Below are positions 7,126 to 15,323 of a stretch of 31,254 nucleotides of DNA, in pieces. How positions within the stretch are numbered: the first letter of the stretch is position 1; every line of letters starts with the position of its first letter. The translations under genes were made by a program, and so were the position numbers. Under the pieces are notes generated by a model, which was not told where the DNA came from, did not search any database, and worked only from the letters and a program-made list of their open reading frames with translations. This DNA comes from Sulfurimonadaceae bacterium (GTDB taxonomy: Bacteria > Campylobacterota > Campylobacteria > Campylobacterales > Sulfurimonadaceae). Location: the NCBI GenBank assembly GCA_028685945.1, contig JAQUCZ010000002.1:1-31254 (forward strand), in the 5' to 3' direction.

Positions 7126-8232
7126 ATGTTTACAGATAATGTCGAATTAACGGTTTCATCGGGCAAAGGTGGACCGGGTTGTGTGGCTTTTCGTCGTGAA
7201 AAGTTCGTTCTCAACGGCGGTCCTAACGGGGGCGACGGCGGCAGAGGCGGCGACATTTGGTTCAAATGCGACAACAACACCCATACGCTCTCCCATTTTC
7301 AAAGAAAAATGCACATAAAAGCCGATAACGGCCAACCGGGCGAGAGCTCGAACATGACGGGAAAATCGGGTGCGAAAAAAGTGATCGTCGTACCGCCCGG
7401 AACGCAGATAATCGATGCGGAGACCGATGAGGTGCTCATCGACATGACCGAAGACGGGCAGGAAGTGATGCTCTTAGAAGGGGGCAAAGGGGGGCTTGGA
7501 AATACCCATTTTAAATCCTCGACAAATCAACGTCCTACCTATGCCCAACCGGGAGAAAAAGGGAAGAGCAAAAATCTCAAGCTAGAGCTAAAACTCATAG
7601 CCGACGTAGGGCTTGTAGGGTTTCCAAACGTCGGGAAATCGACGCTGATCTCGACCGTTTCCAATGCACGTCCCGAGATTGCAAACTACGAGTTTACTAC
7701 TCTAACGCCTAAACTCGGTCAAGTGAATATCGGGGATTACGAGTCGTTTATTATGGCGGATATCCCGGGAATTATCGGCGGAGCGCACGAAGGAAAAGGT
7801 CTGGGAATCCAGTTTTTACGCCATATCGAGAGAACAAAAATTCTTTTGTTTATGATCGACTTGGCATCGTATAGAGACCTCAAAGAGCAGTACGAAGTGC
7901 TTCGCGAAGAGGTTGGGGCGTTTTCGCAAAACCTTGCACACAATAAATACGCCATCGCTCTTACGCGCGTCGATATCGTTCCGCAAGAGGAGATAGCAGA
8001 GCTTGTAGGGGGCTTTTTAGAACTTTTGGGTCTTAAAGCAACTTCGCACAGCGATCTTGATTTTGATCCGAATATCCCGTTTTTTATCCAAAAAACTGCC
8101 GATGCAACCTTGGGATATGAACAAACGCTTCCTTATTTCGTGGTGCCGATCTCTTCGGCTACGCATAAAAATATCGAGCCTTTGAAAAATGCACTCTTCC
8201 ATCTGGTTCAGGTTACAAGAGAGCAAAAGTAA
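7126..8232 (+). CDS. obgE: GTPase Obg/CgtA
   Basis: Obg is an essential GTPase acting in 50S ribosome assembly and stress responses. The 368-residue protein has the Gly-rich Obg fold first (residues 1-158, with repeats such as GGPNGGDGGRGGD). The G domain follows, with G1 GFPNVGKS at 165-172, the G2 threonine near 191, G3 DIPG at 212-215 and G5 SSAT near 343. The usual G4 NKxD is replaced by TRVD at 280-283. There is no long C-terminal extension. The ribosome binding site is AAGGA at 7113-7117. proB follows 25 bases downstream. Confidence 0.97.
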   Translation: MFTDNVELTVSSGKGGPGCVAFRREKFVLNGGPNGGDGGRGGDIWFKCDNNTHTLSHFQRKMHIKADNGQPGESSNMTGKSGAKKVIVVPPGTQIIDAETDEVLIDMTEDGQEVMLLEGGKGGLGNTHFKSSTNQRPTYAQPGEKGKSKNLKLELKLIADVGLVGFPNVGKSTLISTVSNARPEIANYEFTTLTPKLGQVNIGDYESFIMADIPGIIGGAHEGKGLGIQFLRHIERTKILLFMIDLASYRDLKEQYEVLREEVGAFSQNLAHNKYAIALTRVDIVPQEEIAELVGGFLELLGLKATSHSDLDFDPNIPFFIQKTADATLGYEQTLPYFVVPISSATHKNIEPLKNALFHLVQVTREQK

Positions 8233-8257
8233 CTATTTTTCTTCTAAAGAGAGAGAC

Positions 8258-9028
8258 ATGAAAAGAGTCGTCGTAAAGGTCGGAAGTGCCGTTTTAACGC
8301 AAGATGGGGCAATCGCTCTTGAACGTATGCGCGCCCTTGTAGCATTTTTGGTAGAACTAAAAAAAGAGAATGAAGTGATCCTTGTCTCTTCGGGCGCGGT
8401 TGCAGCGGGCTATACGGAGCTTAAACTCGATCGTTCGATACTTAAAAACAAACAAGCCCTTGCATCCATCGGGCAACCTATCCTTATGAAAAAATACGCA
8501 AAGAAATTTGCCGAATCGGGTATCATCACCGCGCAGGTGCTTGTGAGTGCCGCCAATTTTAACAAAGTGGGCGAAACGCAACGTATTAAAAATACCATCG
8601 ATACCCTTTTGGAAAACGGCGTCATCCCTATTTTTAACGAAAACGACGCTACGGCGACCGAAGAACTTGTGGTGGGGGATAACGACCAACTCTCCGCATA
8701 TATAACAAAGCATACGAATTCCGATATTTTGGTGATCCTCTCCGACATCGACGCCTATTACGACAGCGACCCGCGGGCAAATCCACATGCCAAGGTTCTC
8801 AAGGTGGTGCGTGAGATAGCTCCGAGCGAACTTCAAAAAGATGTGAATCCCAACAATGTATTTGCTACGGGAGGCATCGTCACCAAGCTTAAAGCCGCGG
8901 CATATCTCCTTGAACACGGGATCGACATGTTTTTGACCAGCGGGCTTGATCTGCGCAATGCAAAAAGCTTCATGCTCAAAAACGAGCATATCGGCGGCAC
9001 CTACTTTACAAAAGGTTTACAAGAGTGA
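8258..9028 (+). CDS. proB: Glutamate 5-kinase, short form without PUA domain
   Basis: ProB phosphorylates L-glutamate to gamma-glutamyl phosphate, the first step of proline synthesis. The start at 8258, after AAGAGAGAGA, gives MKRVVVKVGSAVL; the in-frame sequence further upstream is the shadow of the obgE end. The amino-acid-kinase fold is shown by KVGS, VSSGAVAAG, the NENDATAT substrate loop, VGDNDQLSA and FATGGIVTKLKAA. At 256 residues it lacks the C-terminal PUA domain of the roughly 370-residue enteric enzyme, as is usual in Campylobacterota. Its TGA overlaps the fmt GTG start (GTGA). Confidence 0.95.
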   Translation: MKRVVVKVGSAVLTQDGAIALERMRALVAFLVELKKENEVILVSSGAVAAGYTELKLDRSILKNKQALASIGQPILMKKYAKKFAESGIITAQVLVSAANFNKVGETQRIKNTIDTLLENGVIPIFNENDATATEELVVGDNDQLSAYITKHTNSDILVILSDIDAYYDSDPRANPHAKVLKVVREIAPSELQKDVNPNNVFATGGIVTKLKAAAYLLEHGIDMFLTSGLDLRNAKSFMLKNEHIGGTYFTKGLQE

Positions 9029-9933
9029 AAATTATCTTTATGGGAACACCCGACTACGCGAAAGTGATTTTGGAGCGTATCATACAAACCGAGGGGATGG
9101 AAGTGGTTGCGGTATATACCCAACCCGATAAGCCCGTCGGCAGAAAAAAAACGCTCACGCCGCCTCCCGTCAAAGAGTTGGCATGTAGCTATAATATTCC
9201 CGTTTTTCAGCCTAATAAATTGCGCGAAGCAGAGGCGGTCGCAGAGGTTTGTGCCATGGCATGCGACTTTATAGTCGTAGCGGCATACGGGCAAATTTTG
9301 CCAAAAGCGATACTTGAGCATGCCCCGTGTATCAACCTTCATGCTTCGATTCTCCCCTCATACAGAGGTGCCAGCCCGATCCAGCAGACGCTTGTAAACG
9401 GCGATACGAAAACGGGTGTCACGGCGATGCTTATGGATGAGGGGCTTGATACGGGGGCTATTTTAAAAATAAAAGAGGTTGCCGTAGCACCCGACATGAT
9501 GGCGGGCGAACTTTTTGAAACACTCACACACGCAGCTGCAGAACTGACCATCGACGTGTTGCAAAATTTTGCCTCTTTGACTCCGTTGGCGCAAAACGAA
9601 GCCGAGGCGACACATTGTACAAAGATCACCAAAAACGACGGCTTGATAGATTTTGACGATGCCGCGGCAATCTACAACAGATACAGGGCTTTTACCCCGT
9701 GGCCCGGTATTTTTTTACAAAGCGGTCTTAAACTCAAAAAAATGGCGCTACATGCCAAAGAGGGTGCCCATACGGCAGGTGCCATCCTCGAGATAACACC
9801 AAAAAGCGTTATAGTCGGGTGCAAAGAGGGGGCATTAGAGATTTATACCCTCCAACCCTCTTCAAAAAACGAGATGGATGCACTCTCTTATATCAACGGA
9901 AAAAGATTGACGCTTGCAGATATCTTATCTTGA
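9025..9933 (+). CDS. fmt: Methionyl-tRNA formyltransferase
   Basis: Fmt formylates the initiator Met-tRNA with 10-formyl-tetrahydrofolate. It starts with GTG at 9025, four bases of which overlap the proB stop. The 302-residue protein has the N-terminal formyltransferase fold, with the catalytic triad visible as Asn104 and His106 in INLHASILPSYRG and Asp142 in DEGLDTGAIL. The C-terminal tRNA-binding domain begins near residue 205 and contains YNRYRAFTPWPG. The length is typical. Its 3' end overlaps the biotin ligase start by 20 bases. Confidence 0.97.
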   Translation: MKIIFMGTPDYAKVILERIIQTEGMEVVAVYTQPDKPVGRKKTLTPPPVKELACSYNIPVFQPNKLREAEAVAEVCAMACDFIVVAAYGQILPKAILEHAPCINLHASILPSYRGASPIQQTLVNGDTKTGVTAMLMDEGLDTGAILKIKEVAVAPDMMAGELFETLTHAAAELTIDVLQNFASLTPLAQNEAEATHCTKITKNDGLIDFDDAAAIYNRYRAFTPWPGIFLQSGLKLKKMALHAKEGAHTAGAILEITPKSVIVGCKEGALEIYTLQPSSKNEMDALSYINGKRLTLADILS

Positions 9934-10549
9934 GAGCATCGATTCAACCCAGACTTACCTCAAAGAACTTCTACGAGAAAACAAGATCGCTTCCCCCTAT
10001 GCGGTTGTTGCAAACAAGCAAACAGACGGTTTAGGCAGCAGAGGCAATGCATGGCATGGACTCGAGGGAAACTTGTTTCTCTCGTTTGCCTATCCGCGTT
10101 TAGAGATGCCGCAAGACTTGAAAATCGAGTCTTCGTCTATCTATTTTGCTTACCTCTTAAAAGAGACTCTTGCCGAAGCAGGTTCGAACGTTTGGCTTAA
10201 ATGGCCCAACGATTTTTATCTGGACGAACTTAAGATCGGGGGCGTAATAACGAATGTCGTCAAAGAGACGCTCGTATGCGGCATAGGGCTTAATCTCAAA
10301 GTCGCCCCCGAGGGATTCGCAAAACTCGACATAGAAATAGAAAGGGAAAAACTCTTAGAAAATTATTTTGCAAAAGTGGAAAAATTTATTTCATGGAAGC
10401 AAGTTTTTAGTAAATATGAGTTAGAATTCTCTCGTAATCAAAACTTTTTTACACACGGTAACGGCACGAAAATCCCGTTAAAAGATGTTTCACTGCAGAG
10501 TGACGGCTCCATAATAAGTAACGGCGAGAGGATATTTAGTTTAAGATGA
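9914..10549 (+). CDS. birA: Biotin--[acetyl-CoA-carboxylase] ligase
   Basis: This enzyme activates biotin with ATP and attaches it to the biotin carboxyl carrier protein. The 211-residue protein contains the family's biotin-binding segments: ESIDSTQTYLK at the N-terminus, DGLGSRGNAWHG near residues 39-49 (equivalent to GRGRRGR in E. coli), KWPND at 96-100 and KIGGVI around 107-112. It has no N-terminal winged helix, so it is a group I ligase that cannot act as the bio repressor. The likely start is TTG at 9914, inside fmt; no ATG is available before the conserved ESIDS motif. Its TGA overlaps the parA ATG (ATGA). Confidence 0.94.
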   Translation: MQISYLESIDSTQTYLKELLRENKIASPYAVVANKQTDGLGSRGNAWHGLEGNLFLSFAYPRLEMPQDLKIESSSIYFAYLLKETLAEAGSNVWLKWPNDFYLDELKIGGVITNVVKETLVCGIGLNLKVAPEGFAKLDIEIEREKLLENYFAKVEKFISWKQVFSKYELEFSRNQNFFTHGNGTKIPLKDVSLQSDGSIISNGERIFSLR

Positions 10550-11328
10550 GTGAAGTAATAGTAATAGCAAATCAAAAGGGGGGCGTCGGTAAAACGACGA
10601 CCGCCGTTAATCTAGCGGCTTCTTTGGCTGTGGCTGAGAAGAAGGTGCTATTGATAGATTCCGATCCGCAGGCAAATGCCACGACCTCGCTCGGATTTCA
10701 TAGAAACGATTATGAATTTAATATCTACCATGTTTTAATCGGCACGAAAAAAATAAAAGATATCATCTTAAAATCGGATCTCCCGACTCTGCATTTGGTT
10801 CCCTCGAATATCGGACTTGTCGGTATTGAAAAAGAGTATTACGATGCCAACAATGCCAAAGGGAGAGAATTGGTACTCAAACGCGCCATAGAGACGATCC
10901 GCAAAGAGTACGACTATATCATCATAGATTCGCCGCCGGCGCTCGGACCCATGACGATCAATGCACTTTCGGCTTCTAACTCCGTAATTATTCCTATCCA
11001 GTGCGAATTTTTTGCACTGGAAGGTTTGGCGCAACTTTTAAATACGGTGAAGTTGGTGAGAAAATCTATCAACCCTAAATTGGTGGTAAAAGGGTTTTTG
11101 CCGACGATGTTCAGCCCGCAAAACAACCTTTCTAAACAGGTGTATGCCGACTTGCGTCAACATTTTAAAGGGAAGCTTTTTAAAGACGAAGCGGAGGAGT
11201 TTATCGTAGTGCCTAGAAACGTCAAACTAGCCGAGTCTCCATCGTTCGGAAAACCCGTAATTCTCTACGACGTAAAATCAAGCGGTTCGATTGCGTACCA
11301 AAGCTTGGCACAAGCGATTATCAAATAA
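10546..11328 (+). CDS. parA: Chromosome-partitioning ATPase ParA (Soj)
   Basis: ParA is a Walker-type ATPase that binds DNA when ATP-bound and moves ParB-parS complexes during chromosome segregation. The 260-residue protein has the deviant Walker A KGGVGKTT at residues 11-18, the DSDPQANAT segment (Walker A') and the IIIDSPPALG Walker B near 123. There is no N-terminal DNA-binding extension, as in chromosomal Soj-type ParA. The ATG overlaps the birA stop, and the TAA shares a base with the parB ATG. The position just before the ATP synthase operon is shared with Campylobacter. Confidence 0.97.
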   Translation: MSEVIVIANQKGGVGKTTTAVNLAASLAVAEKKVLLIDSDPQANATTSLGFHRNDYEFNIYHVLIGTKKIKDIILKSDLPTLHLVPSNIGLVGIEKEYYDANNAKGRELVLKRAIETIRKEYDYIIIDSPPALGPMTINALSASNSVIIPIQCEFFALEGLAQLLNTVKLVRKSINPKLVVKGFLPTMFSPQNNLSKQVYADLRQHFKGKLFKDEAEEFIVVPRNVKLAESPSFGKPVILYDVKSSGSIAYQSLAQAIIK

Positions 11329-12173
11329 TGAAGTCGCAAGCACTAGGCAGAGGACTCGGCGCACTTTTGAGCGAGATCGACGAAGCGTACGACAACGAGT
11401 TGCCAAAAAAAGATTCGATCATAGAGATATCTCTCAAAGATATCCGCCCCAACCCGTTTCAACCGCGCAAATCGTTTGACGACGAATCTTTGGCAGAACT
11501 CTCCGAATCGATCAAACACAACGGCTTATTGCAGCCTATCGTAGTCAAAGAGGACGTCGACGGGTATATTCTTATTGCAGGGGAGCGAAGGTTCCGTGCA
11601 TCCAAACTTGCAAAACTCAAAACGATCCGCGCGATTGTGATGAACAGCGACGAGGAGAAGATGCGTCAGTTGGCGTTGATCGAAAATATCCAACGCGACG
11701 AGCTCAATGCAATCGAGCTTGCGTTTGCATATAACGAGTTGCTTAAACTCCACGAGATCACGCACGATGAACTCTCGCACATGATCCATAAAAGCAGAAC
11801 CCATATCACCAACACGATCCGACTGTTACAGCTTTCCCAAAAAACCCAAAAAGCGCTTCTTGAAAACAAGATTACCGCGGGACATGCCAAGGTTTTGATC
11901 GGACTGGATGAAAAAGAGCAGCAACTGATGGTAGATTCTATTATCGGGCAAAAACTAAGCGTGCGCGACGTCGAAGCGATGATTAAAAGCATGAAAGAGG
12001 AGAGCCGTCCTTCGATCAAGGAAAAAACGGAGAGTTACGGATACGATTTTTCTTTTATAAAACAACGATTCGATACCCTTGGCTACAAAGCAAAATTTTC
12101 TCAAAACAAATGTACGATCGAATTTGCGGATGAAGCGCAGATAGAATCGTTCCTCTCTTTGCTCCAAAAATAA
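11328..12173 (+). CDS. parB: Chromosome-partitioning protein ParB (Spo0J)
   Basis: ParB binds parS and spreads along DNA as a CTP-dependent clamp. The 281-residue protein has the N-terminal LGRGLGALL segment (a ParA-stimulating region) and the ParB/sulfiredoxin-like domain with NPFQPRKSF and the CTP-binding GERRFRA box at 85-91. Box NIQRDELN follows near residue 118, then a helix-turn-helix around 144-168 and a C-terminal dimerisation domain. It is coupled to parA by a TAATG overlap. I found no full parS palindrome in the window; the best match is a half site inside birA. Confidence 0.97.
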   Translation: MKSQALGRGLGALLSEIDEAYDNELPKKDSIIEISLKDIRPNPFQPRKSFDDESLAELSESIKHNGLLQPIVVKEDVDGYILIAGERRFRASKLAKLKTIRAIVMNSDEEKMRQLALIENIQRDELNAIELAFAYNELLKLHEITHDELSHMIHKSRTHITNTIRLLQLSQKTQKALLENKITAGHAKVLIGLDEKEQQLMVDSIIGQKLSVRDVEAMIKSMKEESRPSIKEKTESYGYDFSFIKQRFDTLGYKAKFSQNKCTIEFADEAQIESFLSLLQK

Positions 12174-12207
12174 ACCTTCCAAAAGAAGAAAATTTAATCA
12201 ATGTTAT

Positions 12208-12284
12208 AAAAAAATTAAATTTTTTTCTTTACTTTAACTATCCTTTCAATTTTCTCGTAGTATAATCACGCAACTTTTAGGAGG
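12208..12284 (+). promoter_or_regulatory. Promoter and ribosome binding site of the ATP synthase operon
   Basis: The 115-base gap after parB contains an AT-tract (12208-12227, A-run followed by T-run), a perfect TATAAT at 12261-12266 and a strong AGGAGG at 12279-12284, five bases... from the ATG at 12289. No classic -35 is seen. The A/T tract could act as an UP-like element, or as a weak terminator for the parAB transcript since it is self-complementary. Functional assignment is inference from position and motif. Confidence 0.6.
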
Positions 12285-12288
12285 TGCT

Positions 12289-12711
12289 ATGTTAGATATA
12301 AATCCAATACTACTTGTAGCTACATTAGTCGTATTTCTTACGCTTATTGCCGTTCTAAACAGTTGGCTTTACAATCCATTATTCGCTTACATGAATAAAC
12401 GCGACGAGGACATCAGAAAGGATTTACAAAAAGTAAACTCCAACGACGATGAAATCAGAGAGTTACATGCCAAAGCAGAAGCAATCGTTGTAGGTGCCAG
12501 ACTAGAAGCTGCGGCCCTAAGAGAGAAAGTTATTGCTGATGCAAAAGAGTTAGCAGAGAGTAAGTTAGAAGCAAAACGTGCTGAACTAGCTAGTGAGTAT
12601 TTAGAGTTTAAACAATCCCTTGCAAAATCAAAAGATGCGTTAAAACAAGATTTGATCTCGCAAGTGCCTGTGTTTAGAGAAGCTGTTAAAGCTAAATTTA
12701 GTCAGATATAA
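12289..12711 (+). CDS. atpF': ATP synthase Fo subunit b'
   Basis: Subunit b' forms half of the peripheral stalk that holds the F1 head against rotation. The 140-residue protein has one N-terminal membrane helix (about residues 7-28, PILLVATLVVFLTLIAVLNS), followed by a long charged coiled-coil helix to the end. It starts after a strong AGGAGG and opens the ATP synthase operon. A separate b gene follows, so the stalk is a b/b' heterodimer. The operon lacks atpB (a) and atpE (c), which in this phylum are encoded elsewhere. Confidence 0.93.
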   Translation: MLDINPILLVATLVVFLTLIAVLNSWLYNPLFAYMNKRDEDIRKDLQKVNSNDDEIRELHAKAEAIVVGARLEAAALREKVIADAKELAESKLEAKRAELASEYLEFKQSLAKSKDALKQDLISQVPVFREAVKAKFSQI

Positions 12712-12721
12712 GGATGTTAAG

Positions 12722-13240
12722 ATGAGTAGAATTTTAGTATTTATGCTATTGATATCAACTTATGCTTTAGCATCTAGTGGTCATGGAGGGGAGGCAGATA
12801 CCGATATCGTTCAAAGAACTGTGAACTTTGCAATCTTTGCAGCTCTTATATGGTATTTAGTTGCTGAGCCGCTCAAGAGCTATTTTGCGTCAAGATCTCA
12901 AGGGATTGCAGACGAATTACAAAAGGTTCAAGATAAATTACAAGAGACGATTGCGCTCAAAAAAGAAGCCTTAGCTAAAATTTCCGAAGCAGAAAAATTT
13001 GCCGAAAATCTTGCTGCGTCTTCTAAAAAAGAGAACAAGATCTTGAATGACAATATCATGGCTAGCTGTGAATCAGAATTGGAAACATTAGTGAAGCAAA
13101 ACAAAACACGTATGGACTTTGAACAAAGAGCCATGGTGAGAAACGTCGTAGAAGAAGTGCTTGAAGAGGTACTCAACGAAAGCGAATCAGGTTTTGGTAA
13201 AGACGAAATCGTTAATGTTATCTTAAAGAAGGTGGCATAA
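12722..13240 (+). CDS. atpF: ATP synthase Fo subunit b
   Basis: This 172-residue protein is the second peripheral-stalk subunit. It has two hydrophobic N-terminal segments: residues 1-17 look like a signal peptide (RILVFMLLISTYALASSG), and residues about 32-50 are the usual membrane anchor. A Gly/His-rich linker lies between them and a long charged helix follows. Classical b subunits have only the anchor, so the extra segment is noteworthy and appears typical of Campylobacterota. The ribosome binding site AAGGAT overlaps the stop of atpF'. The TAA stop is immediately followed by the atpH ATG. Confidence 0.93.
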   Translation: MSRILVFMLLISTYALASSGHGGEADTDIVQRTVNFAIFAALIWYLVAEPLKSYFASRSQGIADELQKVQDKLQETIALKKEALAKISEAEKFAENLAASSKKENKILNDNIMASCESELETLVKQNKTRMDFEQRAMVRNVVEEVLEEVLNESESGFGKDEIVNVILKKVA

Positions 13241-13774
13241 ATGGAAGAATTGATCGCTAAAAGATATGTTAAAGCTTTAAAAGGAAACATAGATACGGCT
13301 TCTCTTGAAGCTATCTCTTCAGTTTTGTCTGCTTTGGCGGCATCGTTTAAAAACTTACAGTTTGTTCAGATCGTCAATAACCCGAACGTAAGCAAAAACG
13401 AAAAAGAGGGGATGTTGCTTGCGGCGGTAGCCTCTGCCGGGTCAAAAGAGGTGAACAACCTAATCAAGTTACTTGTAGAAAACAATCGTATCAACATTAT
13501 TCCCGCGCTTGCAGAAGTGATGAGAAAAGATATTGCTAACACAACAAAAACATACAGTGGAGTTGTTTACAGTGATCAAGATATTGATGCTAAAGTGATC
13601 GAACAATTAAGTAGCAATATAAGCAGCAAGCTTAACTCGAAAATCACTTTAACATTTGTTAAAAATGATTTTAACGGTATTAAAGTTGACGTTGAAGACC
13701 TCGGTGTAGAGATTGATTTCTCTAAATCCAGAATCAACGGTCAAATAACAGAACACATATTAAAAGCAATTTAA
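13241..13774 (+). CDS. atpH: ATP synthase F1 subunit delta
   Basis: Subunit delta joins the peripheral stalk to the top of the alpha3beta3 head. The protein has 177 residues. It starts MEELIAKRYVKAL, matching the family opening (A-x-x-YAxAL), and contains a helical N-terminal domain followed by the C-terminal region ending DLGVEIDFSKSRINGQI, the family's weakly conserved C-terminal motif. The ATG abuts the atpF stop with no gap, and AAGGTGG at the end of atpF serves as ribosome binding site. The length and position are normal. Confidence 0.95.
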   Translation: MEELIAKRYVKALKGNIDTASLEAISSVLSALAASFKNLQFVQIVNNPNVSKNEKEGMLLAAVASAGSKEVNNLIKLLVENNRINIIPALAEVMRKDIANTTKTYSGVVYSDQDIDAKVIEQLSSNISSKLNSKITLTFVKNDFNGIKVDVEDLGVEIDFSKSRINGQITEHILKAI

Positions 13775-13795
13775 CTTCATGAGAGGAGAACAATA

Positions 13796-15313
13796 GTGGT
13801 AGCAAAAATTCAAGCTGACGAAATCAGCTCAATAATTAAAGAGCGTATCAATAATTTCGAAATAAATGTTGATATCAATGAAACGGGTAAAATCGTTTCT
13901 TACGCTGACGGTGTTGCTCAAGTTTACGGACTAAGCAACGTAATGGCAGGAGAGATGGTAGAGTTCGAAGACGGAACAAAAGGTTTAGTAATGAACCTTG
14001 AAGAGAGCAGCGTAGGTATCGTTATTCTCGGTTCAGGAAATGCTCTTCGCGAGGGGATGTCTGTAAAAAGATTAGGAAAACTTTTACGCGTACCGGTCGG
14101 TGATGCACTTTTAGGGCGTGTTGTAAATGCTCTTGGTGAGCCGATCGACGGTAAAGGTCCGATCGAGACAAGCGAAACTCGTTTCGTAGAGGAAAAAGCT
14201 CCCGGTATTATGAGAAGAAAATCTGTTCATGAACCGATGGCTACCGGTATTAAAGCGATTGATGCGCTTGTTCCGATCGGTCGCGGACAACGTGAGCTTA
14301 TCATCGGTGACAGACAAACAGGTAAAACAACCGTTGCAGTCGATACGATTATCAACCAAAAAGGAAACGGTGTCGTATGTGTATACGTAGCCGTAGGTCA
14401 AAAAGAGTCTACCGTTGCTCAGATCGTACGTCGTTTGGAAGAGCATGGAGCGTTAGAGTATACGATCGTCGTATCTGCTACTGCTGCCGAAGCTGCTGCA
14501 CTTCAATTCTTGGCACCGTATACGGGTGTTACTATGGGTGAATATTTCCGTGACAACGCTAGACACGGTCTTATCGTGTACGACGACCTTTCAAAACATG
14601 CAGTTGCATACCGTGAGATGTCATTGATCCTTCGCCGTCCTCCGGGTCGTGAAGCGTATCCGGGAGACGTATTCTATATCCATTCACGTCTTTTAGAGCG
14701 TGCAGCTAAGTTAAGCGATGAGCAAGGTGCAGGTTCTTTAACTGCGTTACCGATCATTGAAACGCAAGCGGGTGACGTTGCGGCATATATTCCGACAAAC
14801 GTTATCTCTATTACCGACGGTCAGATTTTCCTTGAGACAGACCTTTTCAACTCGGGTATCCGCCCTGCGATCAACGTAGGTCTTTCGGTTTCTCGTGTAG
14901 GTGGTGCTGCGCAAATTAAAGCAACAAAACAAGTTGCAGGTACACTAAGACTTGACCTTGCACAATACCGTGAACTTCAAGCGTTTGCACAATTCGCATC
15001 TGACCTTGACGAAGTTTCTCGTAAACAATTAGAGCGTGGACAAAGAATGGTGGAAGTGTTAAAACAACCACCTTTCTCTCCGCTTTCCGTTGAGAAACAA
15101 GTTATGATTATTTTCGCAGGAAATGAAGGTTTCTTGGATGATATGAATGCAAGCAACGTAGTTCGTTTCGAAGCAGAGCTTTATCCGTTTATCGAAGCTT
15201 CTTACCCACAAATTTTTGAAAACATCAGAAGCAGTTCAAAAGTTGACGGTGAAACTGAAGCGCTCATGAAAAAAGCACTAGAAGAGTTTAAATCTACTTT
15301 TGTAGCAGCGTAA
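13796..15313 (+). CDS. atpA: ATP synthase F1 subunit alpha
   Basis: Alpha forms the catalytic head with beta and binds non-exchangeable nucleotide. The 505-residue protein has Walker A GDRQTGKT at 171-178, the VYVAVGQKEST segment, the LIVYDDLSKHA Walker B region and the ALPIIETQAGDVAAYIPTNV loop, including the family signature around PAINVGLSVSRVG with the arginine finger. The start is GTG at 13796 after GAGAGGAG, giving MVAKIQADEIS. Codon use here is plainer (GGT, CGT) than in the hyp region, as expected for a highly expressed gene. Confidence 0.98.
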   Translation: MVAKIQADEISSIIKERINNFEINVDINETGKIVSYADGVAQVYGLSNVMAGEMVEFEDGTKGLVMNLEESSVGIVILGSGNALREGMSVKRLGKLLRVPVGDALLGRVVNALGEPIDGKGPIETSETRFVEEKAPGIMRRKSVHEPMATGIKAIDALVPIGRGQRELIIGDRQTGKTTVAVDTIINQKGNGVVCVYVAVGQKESTVAQIVRRLEEHGALEYTIVVSATAAEAAALQFLAPYTGVTMGEYFRDNARHGLIVYDDLSKHAVAYREMSLILRRPPGREAYPGDVFYIHSRLLERAAKLSDEQGAGSLTALPIIETQAGDVAAYIPTNVISITDGQIFLETDLFNSGIRPAINVGLSVSRVGGAAQIKATKQVAGTLRLDLAQYRELQAFAQFASDLDEVSRKQLERGQRMVEVLKQPPFSPLSVEKQVMIIFAGNEGFLDDMNASNVVRFEAELYPFIEASYPQIFENIRSSSKVDGETEALMKKALEEFKSTFVAA

Positions 15314-15323
15314 GGATTACTTT

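Noticed and set aside
8357..8989. 210-codon - strand frame opposite proB
   Set aside because: It is a shadow of proB, whose conserved motifs lie on the + strand.
9819..10034. Short + strand frame across the fmt-birA junction
   Set aside because: It is an out-of-frame reading of fmt and birA, with no independent support.
10486..10493. TGTTTCAC, a possible parS half site inside birA near parAB
   Set aside because: The second half of the parS palindrome is missing (TGCAGAGT follows), and an eight-base match is expected by chance.
12208..12227. A-run and T-run as a terminator after parB
   Set aside because: The stem would be made only of A-T pairs and is weak; it is better described as part of the AT-rich atp promoter region.
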